Assembly (NCBI GenBank): GCA_018401755.1
Contig: JAGYKJ010000007.1
Coordinates: forward strand, 620,001 to 684,000
Length of the DNA stretch: 64,000 nucleotides
From: Litorivicinus sp.
Lineage (GTDB): Bacteria; Pseudomonadota; Gammaproteobacteria; Pseudomonadales; Litorivicinaceae
Direction: 5' to 3'
In this document: piece by piece, positions 53,835 through 63,676 of the stretch
Position numbering within the stretch: the first letter of the stretch is position 1
How the letters are laid out: each line of letters opens with the position of its first letter
Position numbers and translations under genes: made by a program
The notes under the pieces: generated by a model
What the model saw: the letters and a program-made list of their open reading frames with translations, nothing else
The model's database searches: none
What the model was told of the DNA's origin: nothing

Positions 53835-54494
53835 CTATGACCGAAATAAGCGTGAATATTGCGTTTCATGCTGCGCACTCAAAAGACTTTGCATAAACGT
53901 GCTATTGCTCCAGGGAGTGTCACCGTCAACAGGCGACTGGCTCACAGCGAGCAAGGTGGGTTTCAGATCGACCAACACACGGCTGAGCGCCTGTTGTCCC
54001 AAAGGAATCGACTTGGCGGCAACGATCATTTGGTTTTCCAACCACGACCACCCATAGCCCAGCACAGCAACGGACTCTGGCATCGCCCATTGGCGTGCGA
54101 TCTCAGCGTACCTGCTCACTACCGAGACTGGCTCCACAGCTGTGAGAGAAAGACCAATACCAGACGCCCAGCGAGTTAACGCTTGTCCCAATAGCGCATC
54201 CTCTTGACGCAATTCACGGGTTTCGCGTGATGCCAATAGATCCGCATTCAACCTGGTCCATTCAGCGACAGTCTGGGCACGTATCAGTTGCTTCAGAGCC
54301 ACAAAGTCCAGGGTGCCAAGACCATACAGTAAGATCCCACGACACCACTGTGTCAGGGTCTCTGGATCACTAACCTGGCCTGATTCGATGGCCGCCTCGA
54401 GTGCCTGGCTAAATGCGAACGCACCAATCGGAAGCTGCGACGAAAATACATGCAGGGAATTCAGAACCGCGCGAGGGTCGATCGATTCAGCCAT
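53835..54494 (-). CDS. ureF: Urease accessory protein UreF
   Basis: 219 residues from the ATG at 54494, overlapping ureE by 8 bp. The helical UreF fold begins [22 protein letters not shown], followed by [15 protein letters not shown]. UreF bridges UreD-bound apo-urease and UreG during nickel activation. Confidence 0.93.
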   Translation of the reverse strand: MAESIDPRAVLNSLHVFSSQLPIGAFAFSQALEAAIESGQVSDPETLTQWCRGILLYGLGTLDFVALKQLIRAQTVAEWTRLNADLLASRETRELRQEDALLGQALTRWASGIGLSLTAVEPVSVVSRYAEIARQWAMPESVAVLGYGWSWLENQMIVAAKSIPLGQQALSRVLVDLKPTLLAVSQSPVDGDTPWSNSTFMQSLLSAQHETQYSRLFRS

Positions 54495-54933
54495 GATGAT
54501 GTCCCTGATATGGGACGGCGTATGCACCCAGCTCGGGCTCAAATGGCCGCTCAACCTGACTGATCAGGCCGCCCCAGGAATGACACATCTGCTCGAGGAC
54601 ATGATCAGGCGGAAACCAGAGCTGCCCATGGCTAATCTCAACTTGCGTATGCCGGTTACCCAAGTGATAACACACCTGCGCAAATCGCGTGAGATCTTCA
54701 ACCACCACTGCCGTTAAGGTCTCCGATGCTGCTTGGATGTGCACCACCGCTCCATCGTTACTCGCAAGCAACAAGCCAGCGCGTAAGGTCTGTCCTCGAG
54801 GTACGATCAATCCCCACACACTGCCGTCGGATCGCTGTACTGACGTGCGGCTCCGCTGACGGATCGCATAGGGCAATGCGATCACGATCGCATGATCAGG
54901 CGCACTTTTTGTCGGTTGATCAAATTGCTTCAT
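54487..54933 (-). CDS. ureE: Urease accessory protein UreE (nickel chaperone)
   Basis: 148 residues. An N-terminal beta domain (ALPYAIRQRSRTSVQR) precedes the metal-binding domain CYHLGNRHTQVEI. The C-terminus ends in GHHHG, a short His tail rather than a long poly-His region, so nickel storage capacity is probably modest. It lies 3 bp after ureC. Confidence 0.93.
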   Translation of the reverse strand: MKQFDQPTKSAPDHAIVIALPYAIRQRSRTSVQRSDGSVWGLIVPRGQTLRAGLLLASNDGAVVHIQAASETLTAVVVEDLTRFAQVCYHLGNRHTQVEISHGQLWFPPDHVLEQMCHSWGGLISQVERPFEPELGAYAVPYQGHHHG

Positions 54934-54936
54934 CGA

Positions 54937-56637
54937 CTAGAACAGGTAATACCGTTGTGTGAGGGGCAGCTCAAGTGCTGGCTCACAGTACAGGAGTTGA
55001 CCATCTGCGCGAACTGCATAGGTTTGCGGGTCGACCTCAATCACAGGCTGGCGATCATTGAGCACCATATCTCGTTTTTGCAGGGTTCTGGTGTTTTTCA
55101 CGGCCACCAAACGACGCCGTGTTTCGGCCATCCAGGGATTTCCGTGCTCCATTGATAGTGCCGAGACAAAGGTCACCCCGAGCCGCTCGGAAGCCGCCCC
55201 CATGGCCCCAAACATCGGTCGATAATGCACTGGTTGTGGTGTCGGAATCGATGCATTGGGATCGCCCATCGGGGCCATCACAATCAACCCACTTTTGATC
55301 ACCAGTGCCGGCTTGGTCCCAAAAAAAGCGGGCTTCCAAAGCACGAGATCGGCAAGCTTACCCACTTCAATCGAGCCGACCTCATGGGCAATGCCGTGTG
55401 TCAATGCAGGGTTCATGGCGTATTTTGCAATGTAACGACGGGCCCGAAAGTTATCGTGCCAATCCGGATCCTCCGAAAGTGAGCCAAATTGCACCTTCAT
55501 TTTATGTGCGGTTTGCCAGGTTCGCGTAATGACCTCACCGACCCGCCCCATCGCCTGAGAATCCGATGCAATCATGCTAAAGACACCCCAATCATGCAGG
55601 ATATCTTCGGCGGCGATGGTTTCCTTACGAATCCGTGAGTCTGCAAAGGCAACGTCCTCGGGAATCGCTGGGGATAGGTGATGACACACCATCAACATAT
55701 CCAGATGCTCATCCACGGTATTGATCGTGTAGGGTCGGGTTGGATTGGTTGATGACGGCAACACGTGACTCATGCCAGCCGCTTTAATGATATCTGGCGC
55801 GTGGCCGCCACCGGCACCCTCAGTGTGATAGGTGTGAATTGTCCGACCTGCTATGGCCGCGAGAGTATCTTCGACAAAGCCACTTTCATTGAGCGTATCG
55901 GTGTGAATCGCGACCTGGACATCACACTGATCCGCCACCGTTAAACAAGTATCAATTGCTTGCGGTGTGGTTCCCCAATCCTCATGCAATTTCAATCCAC
56001 AGGCACCTGCCGCGACTTGCTCCATCAAAGGAGCGGCCGAACTCGTATTTCCCTTACCGAGAAACCCCAAGTTCATGGGCGATGCCGCGGTCGCCGCCAT
56101 CATCAGCTCCAGGTGATGCGGACCCGGCGTACAGGTTGTGGCATTGGTTCCTGTGGCTGGGCCCGTCCCGCCGCCCAGCATGGTGGTAATTCCAGAGGCC
56201 AGAGCTTCTTCGATTTGCTGCGGACAAATAAAGTGAATGTGGGCATCGACTCCACCAGGAGTGAGAATCTTTCCTTCACCTGCAATGATTTCTGTCCCTG
56301 GCCCAATGATTAGTGTGACGCCGGGTTGCACATCTGGATTCCCCGCCTTGCCGATTCCTGCAATGCGTCCGTCCTTGACGCCGACATCGGCTTTGACAAC
56401 GCCCCAATAATCGAGGATCAAGGCATTGGTGATGACTAAATCCATGGCATCCCGACACAGTCGTTGCGATTGCCCCATGCCATCTCGAATCACCTTGCCA
56501 CCACCAAAGCTCACCTCTTCACCGGCGATGGCGGCATCACGCTCTGGACTGATCCACAGTGCGGTATCACCGAGTCGGATACGATCGCCCACGGTCGGAC
56601 CATAGAGATCTGCGTATGCCTGACGTGATATCTTCAT
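54937..56637 (-). CDS. ureC: Urease subunit alpha
   Basis: 566 residues. Nickel ligands His134 and His136 (DAHIHFI), carbamylated Lys216 (GLKLHEDWG), His245, His271 and Asp359 (ASDSQAMGR), plus the mobile-flap Cys318-His319 (MVCHHLS), all align with the catalytic residues of characterised ureases. It hydrolyses urea to ammonia and carbamate. It overlaps ureB by 4 bp. Confidence 0.98.
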   Translation of the reverse strand: MKISRQAYADLYGPTVGDRIRLGDTALWISPERDAAIAGEEVSFGGGKVIRDGMGQSQRLCRDAMDLVITNALILDYWGVVKADVGVKDGRIAGIGKAGNPDVQPGVTLIIGPGTEIIAGEGKILTPGGVDAHIHFICPQQIEEALASGITTMLGGGTGPATGTNATTCTPGPHHLELMMAATAASPMNLGFLGKGNTSSAAPLMEQVAAGACGLKLHEDWGTTPQAIDTCLTVADQCDVQVAIHTDTLNESGFVEDTLAAIAGRTIHTYHTEGAGGGHAPDIIKAAGMSHVLPSSTNPTRPYTINTVDEHLDMLMVCHHLSPAIPEDVAFADSRIRKETIAAEDILHDWGVFSMIASDSQAMGRVGEVITRTWQTAHKMKVQFGSLSEDPDWHDNFRARRYIAKYAMNPALTHGIAHEVGSIEVGKLADLVLWKPAFFGTKPALVIKSGLIVMAPMGDPNASIPTPQPVHYRPMFGAMGAASERLGVTFVSALSMEHGNPWMAETRRRLVAVKNTRTLQKRDMVLNDRQPVIEVDPQTYAVRADGQLLYCEPALELPLTQRYYLF

Positions 56638-56954
56638 GCGCTCGGCTCCTCTAACGCGCCCATCACCAGACCGCGAAAACCATAGACACAGCGATCACCG
56701 GACAGCGCCACCAATGTGACTTGGCGAGTCTGGCCAGGTTCAAATCGCACTGCAGTCCCGGCGGGGATGTTCAAGCGGAAACCACGGGTGACGGATCGAT
56801 CAAAAGACAGTGCCTGATTGGTCTCAAAAAAATGGAAATGGGAGCCGACCTGAATCGGTCGATCACCGGTATTGGCCACCACAACCACGCAGGTTGCTCG
56901 GTCGACATTGAGCGAGATTTCGCCAGGTGCCGTCACAATTTCGCCCGGAATCAT
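56634..56954 (-). CDS. ureB: Urease subunit beta
   Basis: 106 residues: [16 protein letters not shown] opening, [17 protein letters not shown] and [15 protein letters not shown] separate beta subunit with ureA and ureC indicates the three-chain bacterial urease. It overlaps ureA and ureC by ATGA. Confidence 0.97.
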   Translation of the reverse strand: MIPGEIVTAPGEISLNVDRATCVVVVANTGDRPIQVGSHFHFFETNQALSFDRSVTRGFRLNIPAGTAVRFEPGQTRQVTLVALSGDRCVYGFRGLVMGALEEPSA

Positions 56955-57265
56955 ACGACAGCCTCCTGAATGGGGTGATGCACAGTCACCAGCTTGGTTC
57001 CATCCGGAAAGGTCGCCTCGACCTGCACCTCGTCCACCATGGCTGCAATGCCATCCATGACTTGATCGACTGTCAGAATCGTGCGGCCATGGGCCATTAA
57101 CTCTGCCACTGTTCGACCATCTCGGGCGCCTTCAAGAATGGCCATACTGATCAACGCAATCGCTTCTGGATAATTCAGTTTCAATCCACGCGCCAAACGA
57201 CGCTCAGCGACAAGGCCAGCGGTATAGAGCAACAGCTTATCTTTTTCGCGGGGGGTCAATTCCAT
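56951..57265 (-). CDS. ureA: Urease subunit gamma
   Basis: 104 residues from the ATG at 57265, with GGAGG upstream. The sequence opens [17 protein letters not shown] and contains [14 protein letters not shown] and [20 protein letters not shown]. It lies 4 bp after ureD. Confidence 0.97.
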   Translation of the reverse strand: MELTPREKDKLLLYTAGLVAERRLARGLKLNYPEAIALISMAILEGARDGRTVAELMAHGRTILTVDQVMDGIAAMVDEVQVEATFPDGTKLVTVHHPIQEAVV

Positions 57266-57269
57266 CGTG

Positions 57270-58112
57270 TCAGGTCCTCCAGATACGGGGTGGATGCACA
57301 GACTGACCAACGCACAAAGGCGTCCAGTCTGTCCAAAGAGATTCGAGATATTGACGGACTTGCAACGCGTCATCGCCTAAGACTCGGACAATCCCAAGCT
57401 CTGCAGTGACTGCTGTCGCTCCCGTCCAAAGCCCCGACGACGGTGTCGACTGCCGTGCGATCTCGATCGCGGGAATCACTGAGTGTCCCTCCGGTAAGAC
57501 AATCCACAGAACCGCCATCACGGTCAATCCGGCCAGTCCAGCTAAGGATGCGAGCACATCCGGAGTGATGCTGATCCGATCGCGATACAACGCGATACCA
57601 GCCCGATGAATACAGACAGATTGACTGAATTGACCGCTCTGAAACGGTGCATTGGACGCACGCCGGCCAAAGGTCACCTGTTCCCAGCCGACATGCCAAG
57701 CAGAGGGCGCGACAGAGATATCAAAGGATTGCCGCACCCGTGCTCGATCAAAGCAAATGGTGTCCTGTGGTAACCAGGCAAGCCCCGTCTCGTCCGCCAT
57801 CTGTAGACGCACCTCGGTCTGCTGCCACCCTGCCGTATGACGTGCGCCATAGACCTTTCCCGCGGCTGGCGTCGTCACCAGCACGCAAGCCTTCTCGGCA
57901 AGCATCATCTCAATCGCAAGCGAATCCCCCGTTACCAACCCACCCGGTGGATGCAAGAGATAACACTCCGCCCATGGGCCGGTCTGAAATAAGCGCTGAA
58001 TCCGCAGGGGGCCTCGGTGACTCAAACGAACTAATTGCGTCGCACCGTGACGATCACGCTGAAATCGGCCGCTGAGCTCCGCAGGCCATTCAGATAACAG
58101 CGCTTCGTGCAT
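57270..58112 (-). CDS. ureD: Urease accessory protein UreD (UreH)
   Basis: 280 residues from the ATG at 58112. UreD binds apo-urease and recruits UreF-UreG for nickel loading. Family blocks: [29 protein letters not shown] and [13 protein letters not shown]. Longer readings to 58178 or 58211 exist, but the likely transcription start from the sigma-54 promoter is near 58180 and UreD proteins normally begin close to the [12 protein letters not shown] region, so the later ATG is preferred. The ribosome site is weak. Confidence 0.88.
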   Translation of the reverse strand: MHEALLSEWPAELSGRFQRDRHGATQLVRLSHRGPLRIQRLFQTGPWAECYLLHPPGGLVTGDSLAIEMMLAEKACVLVTTPAAGKVYGARHTAGWQQTEVRLQMADETGLAWLPQDTICFDRARVRQSFDISVAPSAWHVGWEQVTFGRRASNAPFQSGQFSQSVCIHRAGIALYRDRISITPDVLASLAGLAGLTVMAVLWIVLPEGHSVIPAIEIARQSTPSSGLWTGATAVTAELGIVRVLGDDALQVRQYLESLWTDWTPLCVGQSVHPPRIWRT

Positions 58113-58190
58113 CACCGCTGGGGATGGGCAGACGGTCTGAATCGATGGCTTGGGTTCCAGGACAGTACTTTTCATCATGGGGTTTGCCTG

Positions 58191-58207
58191 TGCCAGAAAT
58201 GTGCCAA
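58191..58207 (-). promoter_or_regulatory. Sigma-54-type promoter of the urease operon
   Basis: On the minus strand, TTGGCACATTTCTGGCA matches the -24/-12 consensus TTGGCACRNNNNTTGCW with one mismatch in the -12 element and keeps the essential GG-N10-GC spacing (GG 58205-58204, GC 58193-58192). Transcription would start about 58180, before ureD. Confidence 0.6.
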
Positions 58208-58258
58208 GCACAAATGACCAGTGAACCCGGACCTTCAGAACCCACGGTTATGTCCTAA

Positions 58259-58275
58259 TGCACCATCGATGTGCA
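58259..58275. promoter_or_regulatory. NtrC-like binding site 1
   Basis: TGCACCATCGATGTGCA matches the NtrC consensus TGCACC-N5-GGTGCA at 11 of 12 defined positions. Its centre lies about 87 bp upstream of the predicted ureD transcription start, a typical enhancer distance. Confidence 0.6.
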
Positions 58276-58301
58276 CCGAACGCCAGACCCAGTGCATGCG
58301 A

Positions 58302-58318
58302 CGCACCAAAATGACGCG
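58302..58318. promoter_or_regulatory. NtrC-like binding site 2 (weaker)
   Basis: CGCACCAAAATGACGCG matches 8 of 12 defined NtrC positions and includes the GCACCAAAATG core seen in glnA enhancer sites. It lies 43 bp from site 1, about four helical turns, on the same face of the DNA. Confidence 0.4.
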
Positions 58319-58398
58319 CAGAATCGATGGCGAAGGACTAGACAGTCCAGATCCATGCAGTCATAAAGGTGCTTTGTTTATCGCACCAGGGAATCGTC

Positions 58399-59151
58399 AT
58401 GGTCCATCCATTACTCTCAGTCGCTGGGCACACGGTCTTAATCACCGGGGCATCGCGGGGGATCGGTCGCGCCTTAGCGATTGGTTATGCGGAGGCAGGT
58501 GCAACCGTGCTGTGTTTGGCACGCCCGTCTGAGGCACTGTTCTCGCTCATCGAGTCACTGCATGCGCAGGGACACCAGGCGCACGCAGTTCCTGCGGATC
58601 TCACGACCCTGTCTTATGCAGAGATTCTGGAGGATCTTCCAGCTCTGAATGCGGTCATTCACGCGGCTGGCCTTGCCAGACATCGACCCTTTGGCGAGAT
58701 GACTCGGGATGACTATGCGGCAGTGATGGCATTGAATGTCGAAGCGCCGATGTTCCTCACCCAGGCGATCAGTCAGCGATGGATTTCGACCAACACACCC
58801 GGCTCTGTGGTCTTCATCTCGTCACAATTAGCACATGTCGGCGCATCCGAGCGGGCCCTCTACTGTGGCAGCAAGGCGGCGCTCGAAGGCATCACTCGCG
58901 GGCTTGCTATCGAGCTTGCGCCCCATGGCATCCGCGTCAATACCCTCTGCCCAACCTTTACGCTCACCGAAATGACGGCATCTGCTCTCGCCGATCCTGC
59001 ATTTAAGGCCGCTGTCATTGGACGCATCCCCTTGGGACGTCTGGGTGAGCCCTCAGATTATCTCGGTGCATGTGTGCTACTGACGTCACCCGCTGGGCAG
59101 ATGATCACCGGATCAAGCCTTCGGGTTGATGGTGGTTGGACAGCACAGTGA
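58399..59151 (+). CDS. SDR-family oxidoreductase, first gene of the 5-oxoprolinase operon
   Basis: 250 residues from the ATG at 58399, with AGGGA upstream. Dinucleotide loop TGASRGIGRA, NAVIHAAG, catalytic YCGSK (Y-x-x-x-K) and the closing TGSSLRVDGGW are typical SDR features. The substrate is unknown. The stop overlaps the pxpB start (GTGA), so it belongs to the pxpBC-TRAP operon; it may act on a compound taken up by that transporter or be an unrelated passenger. Confidence 0.88.
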   Translation: MVHPLLSVAGHTVLITGASRGIGRALAIGYAEAGATVLCLARPSEALFSLIESLHAQGHQAHAVPADLTTLSYAEILEDLPALNAVIHAAGLARHRPFGEMTRDDYAAVMALNVEAPMFLTQAISQRWISTNTPGSVVFISSQLAHVGASERALYCGSKAALEGITRGLAIELAPHGIRVNTLCPTFTLTEMTASALADPAFKAAVIGRIPLGRLGEPSDYLGACVLLTSPAGQMITGSSLRVDGGWTAQ

Positions 59152-59852
59152 CCGCTTCGTGGACGCATTGGCAACGGCTAGAGTGGCTCTCAGAGGACAC
59201 ACTCCTGGTTCACTTTCCAAACCCTACGGATGTTGCGACGGCAGCACAGCTTGCCAATCTGGTGCAAGCACTGTTTGCGGATCGCCCAGACTGGTTGTGG
59301 GATGTCACTCCCGGATTTGGGAAGCTCTTGGTGCATTATCGACCGGATCGAATCGACCCCTTAACCTTGGAGCAGGCACTGTCCAAAGCATTGCGTCGGG
59401 CAGTCGCCGCCGATGCGCAGGAAACACAGTCAGTGATTGAGATCCCAGTATGTTACGACCCGCGGGTGGCGCCCGATCTGGCCGATGTGGCGACCTATGC
59501 TGACTTATCGATTGATGCAGTGGTTGCACTCCACTGCAGTGTCGAATATCGCGTTCTGGCTGTGGGGTTTGCGCTCGGATTTGCCTACATGGGACCACTC
59601 CCCGCACCGATTCAATTGCCACGAAAGCGAACACCACGCACCCAAGTTCCCGCCGGCAGCGTGGCGATTGCCGAGGCGCAAACGACCGTGTATCCAATTG
59701 ATACTCCAGGGGGTTGGCATTTGATTGGGCGAACACACCAGCCCCTCGTTCGATTGAGCGACACCATTGACCTCACCCTGCCCCTGGGCAGCCGAGTGCG
59801 ATTCACCCCGATCTCCTATGCTGAGTCTCTCACTCTGGAAAACGCCCGTTGA
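59148..59852 (+). CDS. pxpB: 5-oxoprolinase subunit PxpB
   Basis: 234 residues from the GTG at 59148. It belongs to the carboxyltransferase C/D (allophanate hydrolase subunit 1) family: VCYDPRVAPDLADVA, GFALGFAYMGPLP, RKRTPRTQVPAGSVAIAE and the TPGGWHLIGRT end. With PxpA and PxpC it turns 5-oxoproline into glutamate using ATP. It overlaps pxpC as TTGA. Confidence 0.92.
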   Translation: MTASWTHWQRLEWLSEDTLLVHFPNPTDVATAAQLANLVQALFADRPDWLWDVTPGFGKLLVHYRPDRIDPLTLEQALSKALRRAVAADAQETQSVIEIPVCYDPRVAPDLADVATYADLSIDAVVALHCSVEYRVLAVGFALGFAYMGPLPAPIQLPRKRTPRTQVPAGSVAIAEAQTTVYPIDTPGGWHLIGRTHQPLVRLSDTIDLTLPLGSRVRFTPISYAESLTLENAR

Positions 59853-60772
59853 GTTTACGTATCCACCATGCGAGCCCTCTGCATACGCTTCAAGACTGGG
59901 GCCGCTTCGGGTATCAATCGCTCGGCGTGACCACTGCAGGCCCCTTGGATCTCCTTGCCTTTTGCTGGCTTCAACACATCCTAGGTGACCCCAAGCAAAC
60001 CGCAGCGATCGAGATCATCCGAGGAGGCTTTGTCGCCGAGTTCACCCAGGCCGTCAGTTTTGCCCTCACCGGAGCCGACTGTCGTGCCGACTTGGCCGGT
60101 CGCCCCTGCCCCAACTGGATCACGCAGAACGCAAAACCAGGGGATCTACTGCGCCTAAACAGTCCCAGCCATGGGCAAATCACGTATCTGTCGATTGCTG
60201 GCGGATTCGATGTCAAACGCCGGTTTGGAAGTGTTGCCACGAGCCGGCGCGATCAACTCGGCGGACTGGATGGCGACGGCTCACCCCTCAAAGCCGGGGA
60301 CGAACTTCCCTTTAGAAATCCCCACCAGCATCTAAGCGGTGTGCCCCGCCGCTTTATTCCGAACTATCAAGAGACCCTGACGCTTCGTTTCATGCCCTGC
60401 TATCAAGCCGAGGCTTTTAGCCAGGAAGGACTCCACTGTCTGCTTCACGAGGCCTATCAAGTCAGCCATGACATCAGTCGGATGGGCTACCGTCTGCAGG
60501 GACCACCGTTACCAGATGTCCCACCCGCCGGGCTGTCTGAGCCGATTGCGTTTGGATCGATCCAAGTCCCGCCCGATGGACAACCCATTGTCCTATTGCG
60601 AGACCGTCAGTCCTTGGGGGGATACCCGAAAATCGGCATTGTAATGCGCGAGGATATCGGCGCATTGTGCCAACGACGACCCGGAGACCCGATCCGCTGG
60701 CAGGCGATACACCGGCAAATCTGTCTGGATCGTTTTTTGCAACTCAGGGGTTATTTTGGCGTGATTGTTTGA
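59849..60772 (+). CDS. pxpC: 5-oxoprolinase subunit PxpC
   Basis: 307 residues from a TTG that overlaps the pxpB stop. The family opening LHTLQDWGRFGYQSLGV, AIEIIRGGFVAEF, the serine-rich middle region and the C-terminal QSLGGYPKIGIVMREDIG block identify the biotin-carboxyltransferase-like PxpC. It is separated from the TRAP gene dctP by 83 bp with its own promoter-like sequence. Confidence 0.92.
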   Translation: MSLRIHHASPLHTLQDWGRFGYQSLGVTTAGPLDLLAFCWLQHILGDPKQTAAIEIIRGGFVAEFTQAVSFALTGADCRADLAGRPCPNWITQNAKPGDLLRLNSPSHGQITYLSIAGGFDVKRRFGSVATSRRDQLGGLDGDGSPLKAGDELPFRNPHQHLSGVPRRFIPNYQETLTLRFMPCYQAEAFSQEGLHCLLHEAYQVSHDISRMGYRLQGPPLPDVPPAGLSEPIAFGSIQVPPDGQPIVLLRDRQSLGGYPKIGIVMREDIGALCQRRPGDPIRWQAIHRQICLDRFLQLRGYFGVIV

Positions 60773-60793
60773 CATACGAAATCGTGATACACC

Positions 60794-60823
60794 TTGGGAT
60801 GATGTCAGCCATCAATTCATAAT
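60794..60823 (+). promoter_or_regulatory. Possible sigma-70 promoter before dctP
   Basis: TTGGGA (60794-60799) and CATAAT (60818-60823) are separated by 18 bp in the 83-bp pxpC-dctP gap. This may give dctP an extra promoter inside the operon. Confidence 0.3.
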
Positions 60824-60855
60824 AAATGATCATCACTCACTCAGGAGTATCGACC

Positions 60856-61830
60856 ATGACAATCGCATTTCGTCCAGTGGCCACTGGACTCGCATTCGCA
60901 GCCACCTTTGGCTTTGCTCAAGCTGTGACTGCAGACACTTGGGACATGCCAACACCCTACCCAGACGCGACCTTCCATACCGTCAATATTCAACAGTTCG
61001 CGAAGGATGTCGCCGCAAACAGTGGTGGTAAACTGACCATTACCGTGCATTCAGCAGGTTCCTTGTTTAAGCATCCGGAGATCAAAAACGCCGTGCGTAA
61101 CGGCCAGGTTCCAATGGGGGAGTTTTTCCTGTCTTTGTTAACCAACGAAAACCCTGCTTTTGGCATTGACTCACAACCCTTTTTAGCGACCAACTATGCG
61201 GATGCAAAACGACTCTGGGCCGCGCAAAAACCGGTCGTTGATAAACTCCTCGATGCGCAAGGGTTGATGGCTCTCTATGCAGTGCCCTGGCCACCACAGG
61301 GGCTCTACACCAAGCGTGAAGTGAATTCCCTCGCAGACCTCAAGGGCATGAAATTCCGGACCAATAACGCGGTTCTTGAAAAACTTGCGCAGAAAGCTGG
61401 CGCAGCGCCAACACAGATCGAGGTACCCGATATTCCACAAGCATTTGCAACCGGTCGTGTTGAGGCGATGATCACCTCACCGTCAACAGGTGCAAACTCG
61501 AAAGCTTGGGACTATCTGAACCATTTCTATGACACCCAAGCATGGGTTCCTAAGAACATCGTGGTGGTAAACAAGCGCGCCTTCCAACGACTGGATGCCG
61601 CCACCCAAAAAGCGGTGAAAGATGCGGCCGCAGCTGCAGAGACCCGCGGTTGGGACATGAGTCAGAAGGAAACTGCAGAAAAGATCGCGATTTTAAAGCA
61701 AAACGGGATCACCGTGCACACGCCCTCAGCTGAGCTCATGAATGGCCTAAAGGCACTTGGCACTGAAATGATCACTGAATGGAAGGCCAGCGCAGGCGCT
61801 GATGGCGCCTCCATCTTGGCGAACTATTAA
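60856..61830 (+). CDS. TRAP transporter solute-binding protein, DctP family
   Basis: 324 residues from the ATG at 60856 with AGGAG upstream. The signal peptide (ATGLAFAATFGFAQAVTA) is cut before DTWDMP. The DctP fold has the LKGMKFRTNNAVLEKLA block that contains the carboxylate-binding arginine, and GAAPTQIEVPDIPQAFATG. Its place among pxp genes suggests 5-oxoproline as ligand, as reported for certain Bordetella DctP proteins. The ligand is inferred. Confidence 0.93.
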   Translation: MTIAFRPVATGLAFAATFGFAQAVTADTWDMPTPYPDATFHTVNIQQFAKDVAANSGGKLTITVHSAGSLFKHPEIKNAVRNGQVPMGEFFLSLLTNENPAFGIDSQPFLATNYADAKRLWAAQKPVVDKLLDAQGLMALYAVPWPPQGLYTKREVNSLADLKGMKFRTNNAVLEKLAQKAGAAPTQIEVPDIPQAFATGRVEAMITSPSTGANSKAWDYLNHFYDTQAWVPKNIVVVNKRAFQRLDAATQKAVKDAAAAAETRGWDMSQKETAEKIAILKQNGITVHTPSAELMNGLKALGTEMITEWKASAGADGASILANY

Positions 61831-61836
61831 GGATCT

Positions 61837-61860
61837 GACGCCACGCACTCGCGTGGCGTC
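61837..61860 (+). terminator. Strong hairpin between dctP and dctQ
   Basis: GACGCCACGC (61837-61846) pairs perfectly with GCGTGGCGTC (61851-61860) around a four-base loop, six bases after the dctP stop. There is no T-run. It is suited to slowing 3' decay of the dctP message or partly stopping transcription, so that the binding protein outnumbers the membrane subunits. Confidence 0.55.
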
Positions 61861-61867
61861 GTCCTAT

Positions 61868-62383
61868 ATGCGCGCCCTGTTGCAACTTAGCTATCGAGCC
61901 AGCGCACTCTGTGGTGCGCTGGCTTTAGTTTGCATCTGCGTAATCATTACGATCCAAGTCATCTTTAATACCATCGATAAGCTGATGTTTTTACTGACCG
62001 GCGAAGCCATTGGCCTAACCGTCCCCAGTTACTCGGAATTTTCCGGACTATTTCTTGCTGCAGGGACTTTTTTGGCACTGGGCTATACCTTCCGCGAATC
62101 TGCCCATATTCGGGTGACCTTGTTGTTACAAGCCCTACCCAATCAGTGGCGACACCGCGCTGAGCAACTGAGCCTTGTCGTCGCGATCGCCATGGTCGGC
62201 TTTTTAACCTGGTATCTCGGCGTGATTACCTGGGAAGCTTGGATTTATCACGATGTCACCTCTGGGATTATCCCTGTTCCCATTTGGATTCCTCAACTGC
62301 TGATGACACTGGGCAGCGGCGTGCTCAGTCTTGCACTGATTGATACCCTCATTTGGGGACCGCAGGCCGCCTCTGATGACTGA
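61868..62383 (+). CDS. TRAP transporter small permease subunit, DctQ family
   Basis: 171 residues with four predicted helices: ASALCGALALVCICVIITIQVIF, FSGLFLAAGTFLALGYTF with ESAHIRVTLL, LSLVVAIAMVGFLTWYLG and LLMTLGSGVLSLALI. The ATG at 61868 has no clear ribosome site because a hairpin stands just before it; an in-frame GTG at 61853 is an alternative. It overlaps dctM by 8 bp. Confidence 0.88.
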   Translation: MRALLQLSYRASALCGALALVCICVIITIQVIFNTIDKLMFLLTGEAIGLTVPSYSEFSGLFLAAGTFLALGYTFRESAHIRVTLLLQALPNQWRHRAEQLSLVVAIAMVGFLTWYLGVITWEAWIYHDVTSGIIPVPIWIPQLLMTLGSGVLSLALIDTLIWGPQAASDD

Positions 62384-63674
62384 ACTCTGGCTCACTCTTG
62401 CGATTTTTATCGGCCTAATCGCATTACTTGCAATGGGCATTTGGGTCGGCATTGCACTGCTCATCGTCGGTCTCATCAGTTTATTACTGTTCGCCAATGC
62501 GCCCGCCGGAATTGTGCTCGCAACCACCACTTGGGGAACACTCAATTCCTGGTCCTTGGCCGCACTGCCTCTATTTATCTGGATGGGTGAAATCCTGTTT
62601 CGATCACGCCTGTCCACCACCCTATTTTCTGGTCTTGCACCTTGGCTTGGCGGACTTCCAGGCCGACTCTTGCACGTCAATATTTTCGGCTCAGCCGTCT
62701 TCGCAGCCGTCAGCGGATCATCTGCAGCGACCGCGGCCACCATTGGTAAAATGTCGATGCCTGAGCTACGCCGGCGTGGGTATCCTGAGCGGCTGATGAT
62801 TGGCACGCTGGCTGGCTCTGCAACGCTTGGATTGCTGATCCCGCCGTCCATTATTCTCATTGTCTATGGGGTTGCCACGGACCAATCCATTGCCCGTTTA
62901 TTTATCGCCGGGATCGCTCCCGGTGCCCTACTGGTTGCCCTCTTTGCCGGCTATGTCATCGTTTGGGGGCTGTTGAATCCATCACTCGTGCCTCGTGAAG
63001 AAGCCAGCTCACTGCGATTCAAATTACGCGCCAGTCGGGATTTGCTGCCGGTCATCGGCCTCATCGTCGGGGTCATCGGATCCGTGTATGCGGGTCTTGC
63101 ATCCCCGACCGATGCGGCAGCACTTGGCGTTGTCCTGGCACTCCTCTTAACAGCGATCCAAGGTGATCTGACGTGGTCTGTCTTCACAGCAGGTTTATTA
63201 GGAGCAGTCAAAACGTCCTGCATGATCGGACTGATTTTGGTCGGAGCCGGTTTTCTAACGGTCGCCATGGGATTTGCCGGCATTCCCCGAATGATCGCCA
63301 GTTGGATCGGCGAGTTGGGGTTGACGCCGGGCGAACTGCTGATTGCGTTGACGCTGTTTTTTGTGGTGCTCGGCTGTTTCTTGGATGGGATCTCAATTGT
63401 TGTCCTGACGACATCCATCATCATGCCAATGGTGTTGCAAGCTGGCATTGATCCGATTTGGTTTGGAATTTATCTCGTCTTAGTGGTCGAGATGTCTCAA
63501 ATCACACCCCCCGTCGGATTCAATCTATTCGTCTTACAAACCATGACTCAGCGTAATATCTTGCAGATTGCACTTGATGCCGTTCCTTTTTTCTTACTGA
63601 TGGTGTTCGCTATTGTGTTGATTACTTGGATGCCTGAGATCGTATTAACACTGCCAAACATGATGGGGCGCTAG
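62376..63674 (+). CDS. TRAP transporter large permease subunit, DctM family
   Basis: 432 residues, about twelve helices. Conserved parts: SLAALPLFIWMGEILFRSRL, FAAVSGSSAATAATIG, SATLGLLIPPSIILIVYG and the C-terminal QITPPVGFNLFVLQ. It is the ion-coupled transport channel of the DctPQM system. The pxpA gene follows after 2 bp, tying transport to 5-oxoproline metabolism. Confidence 0.94.
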   Translation: MTELWLTLAIFIGLIALLAMGIWVGIALLIVGLISLLLFANAPAGIVLATTTWGTLNSWSLAALPLFIWMGEILFRSRLSTTLFSGLAPWLGGLPGRLLHVNIFGSAVFAAVSGSSAATAATIGKMSMPELRRRGYPERLMIGTLAGSATLGLLIPPSIILIVYGVATDQSIARLFIAGIAPGALLVALFAGYVIVWGLLNPSLVPREEASSLRFKLRASRDLLPVIGLIVGVIGSVYAGLASPTDAAALGVVLALLLTAIQGDLTWSVFTAGLLGAVKTSCMIGLILVGAGFLTVAMGFAGIPRMIASWIGELGLTPGELLIALTLFFVVLGCFLDGISIVVLTTSIIMPMVLQAGIDPIWFGIYLVLVVEMSQITPPVGFNLFVLQTMTQRNILQIALDAVPFFLLMVFAIVLITWMPEIVLTLPNMMGR

Positions 63675-63676
63675 AC

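Noticed and set aside
58319-58398. A sigma-54 promoter directed toward the SDR-pxp operon
   Set aside because: No GG-N10-GC arrangement was found on the plus strand in this interval, so only the urease direction is supported.
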